From NCBI GenBank assembly GCA_011523315.1, contig WTHE01000188.1, forward strand, positions 1 through 16,798: DNA of 16,798 nucleotides, in the 5' to 3' direction. The DNA is from Candidatus Binatota bacterium. Its GTDB lineage: Bacteria > Desulfobacterota > Binatia > Bin18. Positions 1 to 5,812 of this stretch are shown here, piece after piece (the stretch's first letter is position 1; each line of letters opens with the position of its first letter). The translations under genes and the position numbers were made by a program. The notes below the pieces were generated by a model. It searched no databases. It worked only from the letters and a program-made list of their open reading frames with translations, and had not been told where the DNA came from.

Positions 1-173
1 TCCTGGAACTGTTGCGGATTCCGGTAGTAGAGAACCGCCAGGACCAGCACGGCGACGACCAGGACCGGCGCCTTGCGCACGGCCGTGAACACGAGCGAGG
101 AGGCTGAGCGCAGCAGCTTCAGGAACGAGGCCAGCAGGCTCGGATCGGGAGACGGGGGCGACGGACTAGCCAT
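1..173 (-). CDS. N-terminus of a membrane protein of unknown function (partial)
   Basis: An open frame starts at an ATG (171-173) and runs off the left edge, giving about 57 residues. The N-terminus is rich in Ser and Pro. An amphipathic stretch follows, and then one clear hydrophobic segment at about residues 36-50 (APVLVVAVLVLAVLYY) that ends in YYRNP. This looks like a cytoplasmic N-terminus followed by a transmembrane anchor. No family can be named from this fragment. There is no Shine-Dalgarno motif before the ATG, and a TACACT hexamer (186 to 181 on the minus strand) lies only about 7 bases upstream, so a leaderless or very short-leader transcript is possible. The gene diverges from the selenoprotein gene at 315. 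Confidence 0.55.
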   Translation of the reverse strand, partial: MASPSPPSPDPSLLASFLKLLRSASSLVFTAVRKAPVLVVAVLVLAVLYYRNPQQFQ

Positions 174-227
174 GGCCCGGAGTGTAGCACACGGCCGTCG
201 GGTTACAGAAGACCGGCGCGTTTTGCC

Positions 228-256
228 TTGACCCGGCGGCGGGTCATGGCTATAGG
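228..256 (+). promoter_or_regulatory. sigma-70-like promoter for the peroxiredoxin-like selenoprotein
   Basis: TTGACC (228-233) and TATAGG (251-256) are separated by exactly 17 bases, and both are close to the sigma-70 consensus. Transcription would begin near 263, giving a leader of about 50 bases. An AAAGGAG Shine-Dalgarno site (301-307) precedes the ATG at 315. This is a sequence match only. Confidence 0.55.
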
Positions 257-314
257 TGGCCCACCGCGCCCCGTCCAGCCCGACGCGGCGCGCGTCCCAG
301 AAAGGAGTACAGCC

Positions 315-848
315 ATGGAACGCCTCCACCCCGGAGATCCTTTTCCGGCCATCAGCGGCTCAAGCGTCGGCGGGGAAACGATCAATCTGCCGGCCGACAT
401 CTCGACCCCGTACGCCATCGTCCTGACCTACCGGGCTCACTGGTGACCGTTCTGCGATCAGCAGTTGGCTGATTACCAGGCGCATCTCGAACAGGCCCGA
501 GCGACCGGGATTTCGGTCTACGCCATCTCAACCGACCCGCTCGACAAGGCCCAACAGACGGTTGACAAGTCGGGGCTGACGTTCCCCGTCATCTACGGCG
601 TAGACGGTCCGGCCACGGCCGCGACCCTGACCTGCTGGTACGAAGAGAAGCGCAACATCATCCAGCCGGCGGCGTTTATCATCGACCCCGCCCGCAATAT
701 CCTGAATGTGACCTATACCTCGGGTCCGATCGGTCGCCTGCAGATCAAAGACGCCCTGGGGCTGGTCGGCTTTTACGCCTCAAAGAAGATCTCGGCCACC
801 ACGGTCGATAAAGACAGGGGCTGGACGGCCAATGTGACCGGCGCCTGA
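315..848 (+). CDS. peroxiredoxin-like (AhpC/TSA-type thioredoxin-fold) selenoprotein, Sec at codon 44
   Basis: The ATG at 315 follows AAAGGAG. The frame reads to an in-frame TGA at 444-446 and continues without a break to TGA at 846-848, giving 177 residues if codon 44 is decoded as selenocysteine. Residues 39-47 then read YRAHWUPFC. This is the redoxin active-site element after the second beta strand (usually YRGxWCPxC in Prx-like proteins), with the catalytic Cys replaced by Sec and a resolving Cys at 47. The downstream part has the expected thioredoxin-fold features: GISVYAIST, then SGLTFPVIYG, then AAFIIDPARN. The role is thus probably thiol-dependent reduction of peroxides or disulfides in the cytoplasm; no signal peptide is seen. 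A SECIS-like hairpin lies 11-27 bases after the UGA. Without recoding, the product would be a useless 43-residue peptide. The gene has its own promoter and a terminator-like hairpin, so it is probably monocistronic. Confidence 0.88.
452..479 (+). promoter_or_regulatory. bacterial SECIS-like hairpin of the peroxiredoxin-like gene
   Basis: A perfect 6-bp stem, ATCAGC (457-462) with GCTGAT (468-473), encloses the loop AGTTG (463-467). An outer CTG/CAG pairing (452-454 with 477-479) can extend it across an internal loop. The loop G at 464 is 18 bases after the UGA, which fits the usual bacterial SECIS spacing and the need for a G at the start of the loop for SelB binding. Confidence 0.75.
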
Positions 849-855
849 CACCGAA

Positions 856-882
856 CCGCCTGTGGCGCGGCGCCACAGGCGG
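856..882 (+). terminator. GC-rich hairpin after the selenoprotein gene
   Basis: A near-perfect inverted repeat begins 7 bases after the stop codon: CCGCCTGTGGCG pairs with its complement ending at 882, with a 3-base loop. It is followed by CTTCTTCC, so the U-tract is weak. It probably acts as a terminator or a 3'-end stabiliser. Confidence 0.55.
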
Positions 883-893
883 CTTCTTCCGCG

Positions 894-928
894 TTCATCA
901 TTCATCGTTCATCATTCATCATTCATCA
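894..928. repeat. heptanucleotide tandem repeat TTCATCA, about 5 copies
   Basis: Five contiguous 7-base units cover 894-928: TTCATCA, TTCATCG, then three TTCATCA. A partial sixth unit runs into the stop codon of the leftward gene ending at 930. Only one unit differs from the consensus. The tract lies between two convergent genes. Confidence 0.9.
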
Positions 929-929
929 T

Positions 930-2099
930 TCACTCTGCCCTTCCCCACAAGCGCCGGGTCGCAATCCGCGCCCCCTGGCTGCACGCTTTCATCTTTGCCC
1001 ACACCACACTGTCGGGCACCATCTCCCAGCCGGCAAATGTGCCGAACCCACAGTCGGTGCCGGCAATCACCCGGCTGCGTTCGCCGACCGCTTCGACGGC
1101 CTGGCAGATACGGTCGGCGACGACCTCGGGATGCTCGACGTAGTTGGTCGTGGAATCGATCACCCCTGGAATCAGCAGCATGGAGTCCGGCAGAGGATGG
1201 TTTTTGAGGACCTTGTGTTCGTGCTGGTGGCGCGGGTTGGCCAGTTCCAGGGCCAGCGCACCAACTCTGGCCTGGCAGATGATGGGCAGGATGTCCTCAA
1301 GCGGCACGTCATGATTGTGGGGACCGTCATAATTGCCCCAGCACACGTGCAGGCGAACCCGCTCGGCCGGGATATTCTCGACCGCCAGATTCAGCGCCGC
1401 AATATGCGTCTCGACCATGCGCTGGAATTCCGGCAGCGACACATCCTGGAACAGAAAGCTGCGCTCCATGGCCAGGTCGGGCGCGTCAATCTGCAACACC
1501 AGGCCCTGGGCGTGAATATACTCGTACTCCTTCTTGAGCTGTCGGGCGACGGCAAAGACGTACTGCTCGTGGGAGTCGTAGTAGGCGTTGAGCATGGTCG
1601 TAGCCACAATGCCGGGAGAGGCCGCAGTCATGAAACACTCGGTGAACGGCCGGGGCTGGTCGTCCAGACAGCGCCGGAACAGCGCGCATTCGTCGCGGAC
1701 CGCGCTCAGGTCGTGGTACTCGACCTCGGCAATCGCCTGTGGCGCGTTGAACACCTTGGCCCGCATCACATTGCGTTTTTGCATCAGGGCGACGAAGTCG
1801 GGGAATTCTTTCATGTCCTGGGGGGTCGGCCGCTTGCTCTCGCCGCCAAAGCCGCTCATGCGCTGCGGTACATAGGTCTGAAAACCGATGCGGGGCTGCT
1901 CACCGTCGTTGGCGATATCCACCCCGGACTCGGCCTGCTGGTGAATCACATGGCGGACGGCCAGCTCGGCCTGACGTTCGAGTTCGGCCGCATCAATAGC
2001 CTTGCCCTGCTCCTGGTCGATCAGGAGATCGGCCAGGGCCGCGCTGCGCGGCAGGCTGCCGACGTGGGTGGTCAGGATACGCGAGTCGCTGGTGTGCAT
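930..2099 (-). CDS. MetE-like cobalamin-independent methionine synthase family protein
   Basis: The product has 389 residues and corresponds to the C-terminal catalytic barrel of MetE alone. Short proteins of this type are usually called methionine synthase II or 5-methyltetrahydropteroyltriglutamate-homocysteine methyltransferase-like. The N-terminus TTHVGSLPR is the family's substrate-side motif. All four expected zinc ligands can be placed: His251 and Cys253 in LHVCWGN, Glu285 in LALELAN, and Cys350 in AGTDCGFG. Zinc-thiolate methyl transfer is therefore plausible, but the true methyl donor and acceptor are unknown, because many such short paralogues are not methionine synthases. The ATG (2097-2099) follows AGAAGAGGCG, a good ribosome-binding site. 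It is the last gene of a leftward operon, 12 bases after the SMP-30-like gene, and its stop abuts the heptanucleotide repeat. Confidence 0.85.
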   Translation of the reverse strand: MHTSDSRILTTHVGSLPRSAALADLLIDQEQGKAIDAAELERQAELAVRHVIHQQAESGVDIANDGEQPRIGFQTYVPQRMSGFGGESKRPTPQDMKEFPDFVALMQKRNVMRAKVFNAPQAIAEVEYHDLSAVRDECALFRRCLDDQPRPFTECFMTAASPGIVATTMLNAYYDSHEQYVFAVARQLKKEYEYIHAQGLVLQIDAPDLAMERSFLFQDVSLPEFQRMVETHIAALNLAVENIPAERVRLHVCWGNYDGPHNHDVPLEDILPIICQARVGALALELANPRHQHEHKVLKNHPLPDSMLLIPGVIDSTTNYVEHPEVVADRICQAVEAVGERSRVIAGTDCGFGTFAGWEMVPDSVVWAKMKACSQGARIATRRLWGRAE

Positions 2100-2111
2100 G
2101 AGACGCCTCTT

Positions 2112-3020
2112 CTAGCGCTGGTGATACAGGGGATGGCCGCGGAACGGCGTGTGAACCTTGTTCATGTGTTCGCCTTCGAGATTGGCCAGATACAAGGTCT
2201 GCATGTCGGGTCCACCAAACGCACAGTTTGTCGGAAAGTTCAGCTTGGTGCCGTCCGGGTCGTCGATCAACTCGGTCCACTTGCCGTTGGTATCGACCTT
2301 GATGACTGTGTTGCGGGGCTCGAGCTTATCTGCGGTCGGCACGCCCGGCAGGGTGATATACAGATTGCGGTTCACGTCAAAGGCCATACCGTCGGGCAGC
2401 GCCGGAAAACCGCTGGCGTAGATCTCGGGCTTGCCAAACGTGCCGTCCTTGTTGATCTGGATGCGGACACAGTCGTTGCGCGAACTCTCCAGGACGTAGA
2501 CCGCGTCCTCGTTGGGATCGATGGCCGTGCCGTTGGCAAAATAAATACCGCTGGCAACGACCTCGCCCCGGCCGTCGGGTCGAATCCGCACCACCGCCCC
2601 GTTGGGCTGGGGGTTGGAGAATTCGCCAAAGACTTTGCTGCCCTCCTGCGAGCTGGAATTTGAGACGTACAGATTGCCCTCGGCGTCATAGCTGGCGAAG
2701 TTGGGGATGGAGATCGGGAAGTCCCCGGCGTGGTCGGCAATCATGGAGACCGTGCCGTCTTGGGGCGACAGCCGCATGACCGCCTTATGGCGCAGGTCGC
2801 AGTACACGAAATTCCCCGCACGGTCGAGCGTCACCCCGTTCGGGATGGCCCGGTCGGGCAGCTGGGCCACTTGCTCGACCACCCCGTCGGGGCTGACTTT
2901 ATACACCTGCCCGCGGCGACCGCCGCCCCAGACGTTGCCCTCTTTATCCACCACCACGCCTTCGGCGCGTAACACGCCGGAACCAAAAATCTCGACCGCC
3001 TCGGTCGGAATCGTTGCCAT
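2112..3020 (-). CDS. SMP-30/gluconolactonase/LRE family protein
   Basis: The product has 302 residues and repeated beta-propeller blade motifs: DRAGNFVYCDL, DAEGNLYVSNSS, IDPNEDAVYVLESS and FDVNRNLYITLPG. The conserved NG(V/T) and PDG turns that supply metal-binding Asn and Asp in SMP-30/gluconolactonases are visible in IPNGVTLD, FANGTAID and LPDGMAFD. Family members are cytoplasmic or secreted metal-dependent lactonases; no signal peptide is seen here. The ATG (3018-3020) follows GAAAGGAGA at good spacing. It lies between the CoA-transferase (25-base gap) and the MetE-like gene (12-base gap), so the three are probably co-transcribed. The substrate is unknown; ring opening of a lactone intermediate in a catabolic route is an inference. 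Confidence 0.87.
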   Translation of the reverse strand: MATIPTEAVEIFGSGVLRAEGVVVDKEGNVWGGGRRGQVYKVSPDGVVEQVAQLPDRAIPNGVTLDRAGNFVYCDLRHKAVMRLSPQDGTVSMIADHAGDFPISIPNFASYDAEGNLYVSNSSSQEGSKVFGEFSNPQPNGAVVRIRPDGRGEVVASGIYFANGTAIDPNEDAVYVLESSRNDCVRIQINKDGTFGKPEIYASGFPALPDGMAFDVNRNLYITLPGVPTADKLEPRNTVIKVDTNGKWTELIDDPDGTKLNFPTNCAFGGPDMQTLYLANLEGEHMNKVHTPFRGHPLYHQR

Positions 3021-3045
3021 TGGATCGGTCTCCTTTCTTCACGGA

Positions 3046-4272
3046 CTAGGTGTCCCCCGCATGCAGCACCCCGGCGTCTTCCAGGTCGGCGATCTGACTC
3101 GGGGAATAGCCAAGCTGGTCGTGCAACACGGCCGCGTTGTGCTGACCGAGCAGCGGGGCGTGCAGTTCAGGCAGGTCCGGGAACTCCGAATATTTCAGCG
3201 GAAAGCCGGGAATGGTGAGTTCTCCCAGGATGGGGTCGGGTACGGTTCGGACCATGTCGCGGGCTGTGAAATACTCGTGCCGGACGGTATCGACAATCGA
3301 CATCACCGGCGCGGACGGCACCCGGTATTCTTCCAGCACGTGCAGGGCTGCCGCATCGTCGGCAAAGCTCCGCAGCCAGGCTTCGATCATGGCGATCAGC
3401 TCTTTCTGGTTGGTCGCCCGGTCGGGCCCGGTGGCAAAGCGCGGATCGTTGATCAGCTCGGGCTGGCCCATGGCCTTGCACAGATTCTCCCACTGGCGGT
3501 CGAGGACCAGAATGACGATCCAGCCCTGGGGTGCCTTGAAGGTCCCGACCGGACACACCAGCGGATGATGGGCGCCGGTGCGTTCCGGCACATAGGCACC
3601 ATCGCTCAGGCTATGCACCTGAAGATTGACCTCATGCATATGGTACAGGGCGTCGATCATGGCCAGATCGATGTGTTGCCCGACCCCGGTCTTGTCCCGG
3701 TAGTACAGGGCATAGCCGAGGGCGGCAAAGGCATGCACCCCACTACTGACATCGGCCATCCCGAGCCCGACAAACTGCGGCGGTCCGCTCGGCTCGCCGG
3801 TCATGTGCATAATGCCGGAGAATGCCTGGGCGATCAGATCGTAGCCGACCCGGTGCGCCAGCGGACTGTGGCGGCCAAAGGCCGAGATCGAGGCCATGAT
3901 GATTTTGGGATGGATTTTCTTGAGGGCCGCGTAGTCCAAGCCCCGCTTCTCAAGCACGCCGGGCCCGTAGTTCTCCACCACGACATCGACGGTGGGGATA
4001 AGGGAGCGCAACAGATCCAGGGCTTGGGGCTTGGCAAAGTCAAGACACAGGCTGCGTTTGCCCCGATTCTGCTGGACAAAATAGCCGCTGCGGCCATCTT
4101 TGATGAACGGCAGGGCACGCGACGGGTCGCCCGTCGGCGCCTGTTCGACCTTGATGATACGGGCGCCCATTTCGGCCATCAGTCGGGTCACCGTCGGACC
4201 GGCCAGGTACTGGGTGAAGTCGAGCACGCTGACATCTTCCAGCATACGCGGCAGTGGCGTTCCGTTGTCCAT
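3046..4272 (-). CDS. CaiB/BaiF family (type III) CoA-transferase
   Basis: From the ATG at 4270-4272 the product has 408 residues, the usual length for the family. A longer frame exists upstream, but this ATG has GGAGG at good spacing and is followed at once by the family N-terminus (LEDVSVLDFTQYLAGPTVTRLM). Typical features follow: MGARIIKVE, NRGKRSLCLDF, VVVENYGPGV and GYDLIAQAFSGIMHMTG. Asp174 in GLGMADVSSG fits the catalytic aspartate that forms the acyl anhydride and thioester intermediate. The enzyme moves CoA between carboxylic acids; the acids here cannot be named. It is the first gene of the operon with the SMP-30-like and MetE-like genes. Confidence 0.92.
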   Translation of the reverse strand: MDNGTPLPRMLEDVSVLDFTQYLAGPTVTRLMAEMGARIIKVEQAPTGDPSRALPFIKDGRSGYFVQQNRGKRSLCLDFAKPQALDLLRSLIPTVDVVVENYGPGVLEKRGLDYAALKKIHPKIIMASISAFGRHSPLAHRVGYDLIAQAFSGIMHMTGEPSGPPQFVGLGMADVSSGVHAFAALGYALYYRDKTGVGQHIDLAMIDALYHMHEVNLQVHSLSDGAYVPERTGAHHPLVCPVGTFKAPQGWIVILVLDRQWENLCKAMGQPELINDPRFATGPDRATNQKELIAMIEAWLRSFADDAAALHVLEEYRVPSAPVMSIVDTVRHEYFTARDMVRTVPDPILGELTIPGFPLKYSEFPDLPELHAPLLGQHNAAVLHDQLGYSPSQIADLEDAGVLHAGDT

Positions 4273-4322
4273 ACCAGGCCTCCAGTCCTCCGCCCGTGGT
4301 CTAGCACTCATCCTCGGAAAAA

Positions 4323-4362
4323 GCGAGGACCGAGACGGGCCAAGACGTGCGAGGACGGGCCA
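4323..4362. repeat. spaced direct repeat in the upstream region of the CoA-transferase
   Basis: GACGGGCCA occurs at 4334-4342 and 4354-4362, 20 bases apart, and GCGAGGAC occurs at 4323-4330 and 4349-4356. The copies overlap in an imperfect tandem arrangement. They lie 50-90 bases upstream of the CoA-transferase start, where an activator or repressor could bind. No regulator is identified. Confidence 0.4.
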
Positions 4363-4400
4363 GGAATCACTCGCGGCCGTTCCAGCACGGGACAACAGCC

Positions 4401-4426
4401 CGGACCGTTCTGACCGGACCGTTCTT
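4401..4426. repeat. 14-base-period direct repeat CCGGACCGTTCT
   Basis: Two exact 12-base copies, 4401-4412 and 4415-4426, are separated by GA. With the repeats at 4323-4362 they are the only structure seen in the 210-base gap at 4273-4482. A binding site for a regulator of the CoA-transferase operon is possible. Confidence 0.5.
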
Positions 4427-4444
4427 GGGCTGGGGAAGAACAGA

Positions 4445-4466
4445 CGGTCGGCCTGCGCGCCGACCG
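4445..4466 (-). terminator. hairpin after the unknown gene 4483-5343
   Basis: CGGTCGGC (4445-4452) and GCCGACCG (4459-4466) form a perfect 8-bp stem with a 6-base loop, 16 bases past the stop codon at 4483. On the minus strand it is followed by TCTGTTCTTCC, a moderate U-rich tail. It is a candidate terminator separating the unknown gene from the CoA-transferase operon. Confidence 0.5.
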
Positions 4467-4482
4467 CAGAGGAGGGGGGTGG

Positions 4483-5343
4483 TCAGTCGCCGTTGTGGGC
4501 CGAGGGAACCGGAACGTCGTAGCTCCAGGTCAGGGTCAGCACTGTCTCGCCCCAGGGTAGTGAGGCAACGTCCGATTCCGGAGCGGTATCGTCGGGCAAG
4601 TCCGGATGGCGACGGCGCGCCTCGGTCGTGGCCAGGGCGATCAGCTCGTCGGAGCTTGGTGCCGCATCACCGTTGGCCGGCAATTCCAACTCGGACGCCC
4701 GCAGGGTCACGCTTGTCTTGACCTGCATGGAAGCCGAGCTGCGAGACGGAGGGGTCAACATGACCTCGGGTTCGACCGGAATCTCTTCCGGCGGAGCATC
4801 GACCGGGATTTCTTCCAGCCCAATGTCGTCGGCCGGGGTGGCCAGCGGCGGACGGTCCTGGTCAAGGTCGCCGTTGGCAGGAACGTCTGGGGGCTCTGTG
4901 GGGCTGGCTGCCGGGGGCTCGGCCCGTGACTCACTGCTCCGCCCGCGGGTCCCGCGCCGGCGGCCGCTCCGCCGCGCCCGGGGCGCGTCGTCGGCCTCCT
5001 GCTCATCGTCTTCAGCCACTCGTTGCGAGCGCTGCACCCGTTGCTCGCCCGCCACAAGACCGTGGGAAAAATACTGGAGGTCGTCGGTCGATACGGCGTC
5101 GAGCACCTCGTCGACCAGCTCGGCCGCATTTTCCTCGGTGTGGGCTTCGACATCAAAGTCGGCAAAGACGGTAAAATAGGCCGGGCCGTCGGCCAGTCCG
5201 GCCGTACCGGGAACCGTCTCATGTTCACAATAACGGAGCCGTCTGTGGGAGACAGACATCAGAAGGGCAGCTGCGGCCTGGTCCGTTTCTTCCAAGGACG
5301 ACCCACGACCTTCGAAAAGCGTAAGAGCATGAAAGTATGGCAT
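4483..5343 (-). CDS. hypothetical protein with a long disordered central region
   Basis: The product has 286 residues and I do not recognise a family. Residues 1-100 look globular, with alternating hydrophobic strands (MPYFHALTLF, PAYFTVFADFDVEAH) and a helix (ENAAELVDEVLDAV). Residues about 105-195 are low-complexity: an acidic stretch (EDDEQEADDAPR), a basic patch (RRSGRRRGTRGR), and then Pro/Glu-rich sequence. The last 90 residues again look folded (MQVKTSVTLRASELEL and ETVLTLTWSYDVPVP). No signal peptide or membrane segment is seen. The ATG has no Shine-Dalgarno site, and a TATATC hexamer lies about 14 bases upstream, so a very short leader is possible. The gene diverges from the structured RNA locus, sharing an intergenic region of about 75 bases. 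Codon use suggests a real gene. Confidence 0.7.
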   Translation of the reverse strand: MPYFHALTLFEGRGSSLEETDQAAAALLMSVSHRRLRYCEHETVPGTAGLADGPAYFTVFADFDVEAHTEENAAELVDEVLDAVSTDDLQYFSHGLVAGEQRVQRSQRVAEDDEQEADDAPRARRSGRRRGTRGRSSESRAEPPAASPTEPPDVPANGDLDQDRPPLATPADDIGLEEIPVDAPPEEIPVEPEVMLTPPSRSSASMQVKTSVTLRASELELPANGDAAPSSDELIALATTEARRRHPDLPDDTAPESDVASLPWGETVLTLTWSYDVPVPSAHNGD

Positions 5344-5417
5344 AAATCGGGGCTGAGGATATAACGCAGACCGGTTTTGCGCAAGGGCGAGCCGCCTGCC
5401 GCCCGGCCGGGTCGCCC

Positions 5418-5446
5418 TAGACCTGACGGGGGTTTCCGCGTATAGT
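5418..5446 (+). promoter_or_regulatory. sigma-70-like promoter of the structured RNA locus
   Basis: TAGACC (5418-5423) and TATAGT (5441-5446) are separated by 17 bases; the -10 matches consensus at five of six positions. A perfect 10-base palindrome AATAGCTATT (5454-5463) covers the expected start site and could be an operator or the first hairpin. Confidence 0.45.
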
Positions 5447-5613
5447 GGCGAGCAATAGCTATTCGGTCAGGTAGACACAGGCCTTGACGCTTCGTCTCTT
5501 GCAGTGCGGCAGGACGAGGTGGACCGAGCCTCGGGCCGGTATTGGCGATCGGTTCCTGGTACAGCGGTTTCTGGCCCCGCAGCGGGTGCGCCAAGAAAGG
5601 AGGTGGTCCAAAG

Positions 5614-5655
5614 ATGTGTAGTACTACGGTGATCTGTGAGGTGGTGGCCTCCTAG
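5614..5655 (+). CDS. 13-residue leader-type peptide MCSTTVICEVVAS
   Basis: ATG (5614-5616) to TAG (5653-5655). It is preceded by AGAAAGGAGGTGGTCC (5594-5609), which can pair along all 16 bases with the usual 3' end of 16S rRNA with one G-U pair, far more than an ordinary Shine-Dalgarno site; GGAGG lies 10 bases before the ATG. The peptide has two Cys (positions 2 and 8) and a Thr/Val-rich middle. There is no run of one amino acid of the kind found in classical biosynthetic attenuators. The stop codon lies in the loop-proximal part of a GGCCT/AGGCC hairpin. That it is translated is an inference from the ribosome-binding site. It could be a regulatory leader, a stalling peptide or a small modified-peptide precursor. 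Confidence 0.5.
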   Translation: MCSTTVICEVVAS

Positions 5656-5715
5656 GCCGACGACCCAATACTGATGTGGGGTAGTCGCTTGGGAGGACCC
5701 AGGCACTACCGGAAT

Positions 5716-5786
5716 CCCGACAGCCCGCATCTCATCACCCGCGGGACAATCCCATCCGGGATTGTAGCACTGTCGGGTTTTCTTTT
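5716..5786 (+). terminator. branched intrinsic terminator ahead of the gene at 5813
   Basis: CCCGACAG (5716-5723) pairs with CTGTCGGG (5770-5777), followed directly by TTTTCTTTT (5778-5786). Inside the outer stem are two hairpins: CCCGC/GCGGG (5724-5745) and the perfect 8-bp ACAATCCC/GGGATTGT (5746-5765). A GC-rich closing stem followed by a U-run is the classic intrinsic terminator form. It ends 26 bases before the next ATG. Confidence 0.75.
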
Positions 5787-5812
5787 GCCCGAAATGCCCG
5801 GCGAGGGGGGAC

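Larger units (their letters stand above)
5453..5786 (+). ncRNA. putative structured leader RNA or small RNA containing a micro-ORF
   Basis: This 330-base stretch has no long ORF but much local pairing. In order: the palindrome at 5454-5463; GACG/CGTC at 5486-5496; CGAGG/CCTCG at 5515-5533; the 13-codon ORF (5614-5655) with its Shine-Dalgarno site; GGCCT/AGGCC over its stop codon (5646-5658); and a long hairpin at 5680-5710 (GGTAGT with ACTACC, inner CTTGGG with CCCAGG, loop AGGA). A branched terminator follows (5716-5786). GTAGT and ACTAC inside the micro-ORF (5618-5627) are complementary to the two arms of the 5680-5710 hairpin, so alternative folds exist. It could be an attenuator for the gene at 5813 or a stand-alone RNA. 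It lacks the tmRNA, RNase P RNA and 6S RNA signatures I would expect, and I cannot name a family. Confidence 0.5.

Noticed and set aside
1131..2663. 510-residue open frame on the plus strand
   Set aside because: It is antisense to the MetE-like and SMP-30-like genes, which have clear family motifs. Long antisense frames are expected at this G+C content.
2701..4413. 570-residue open frame on the plus strand
   Set aside because: It is the antisense shadow of the CoA-transferase and SMP-30-like genes, with no recognisable motif or ribosome-binding site.
5594..5609. Possible fragment of a 16S rRNA gene in reverse orientation
   Set aside because: Only the 16 bases complementary to the rRNA 3' tail match, and the flanks are unrelated. 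It is better explained as an extended Shine-Dalgarno site.
5453..5786. tmRNA, because of the length of about 330 bases and the short internal ORF
   Set aside because: There is no tRNA-like acceptor or T-arm, no CCA end and no typical tag ending in Ala-Ala; the ORF has its own Shine-Dalgarno site and ATG.
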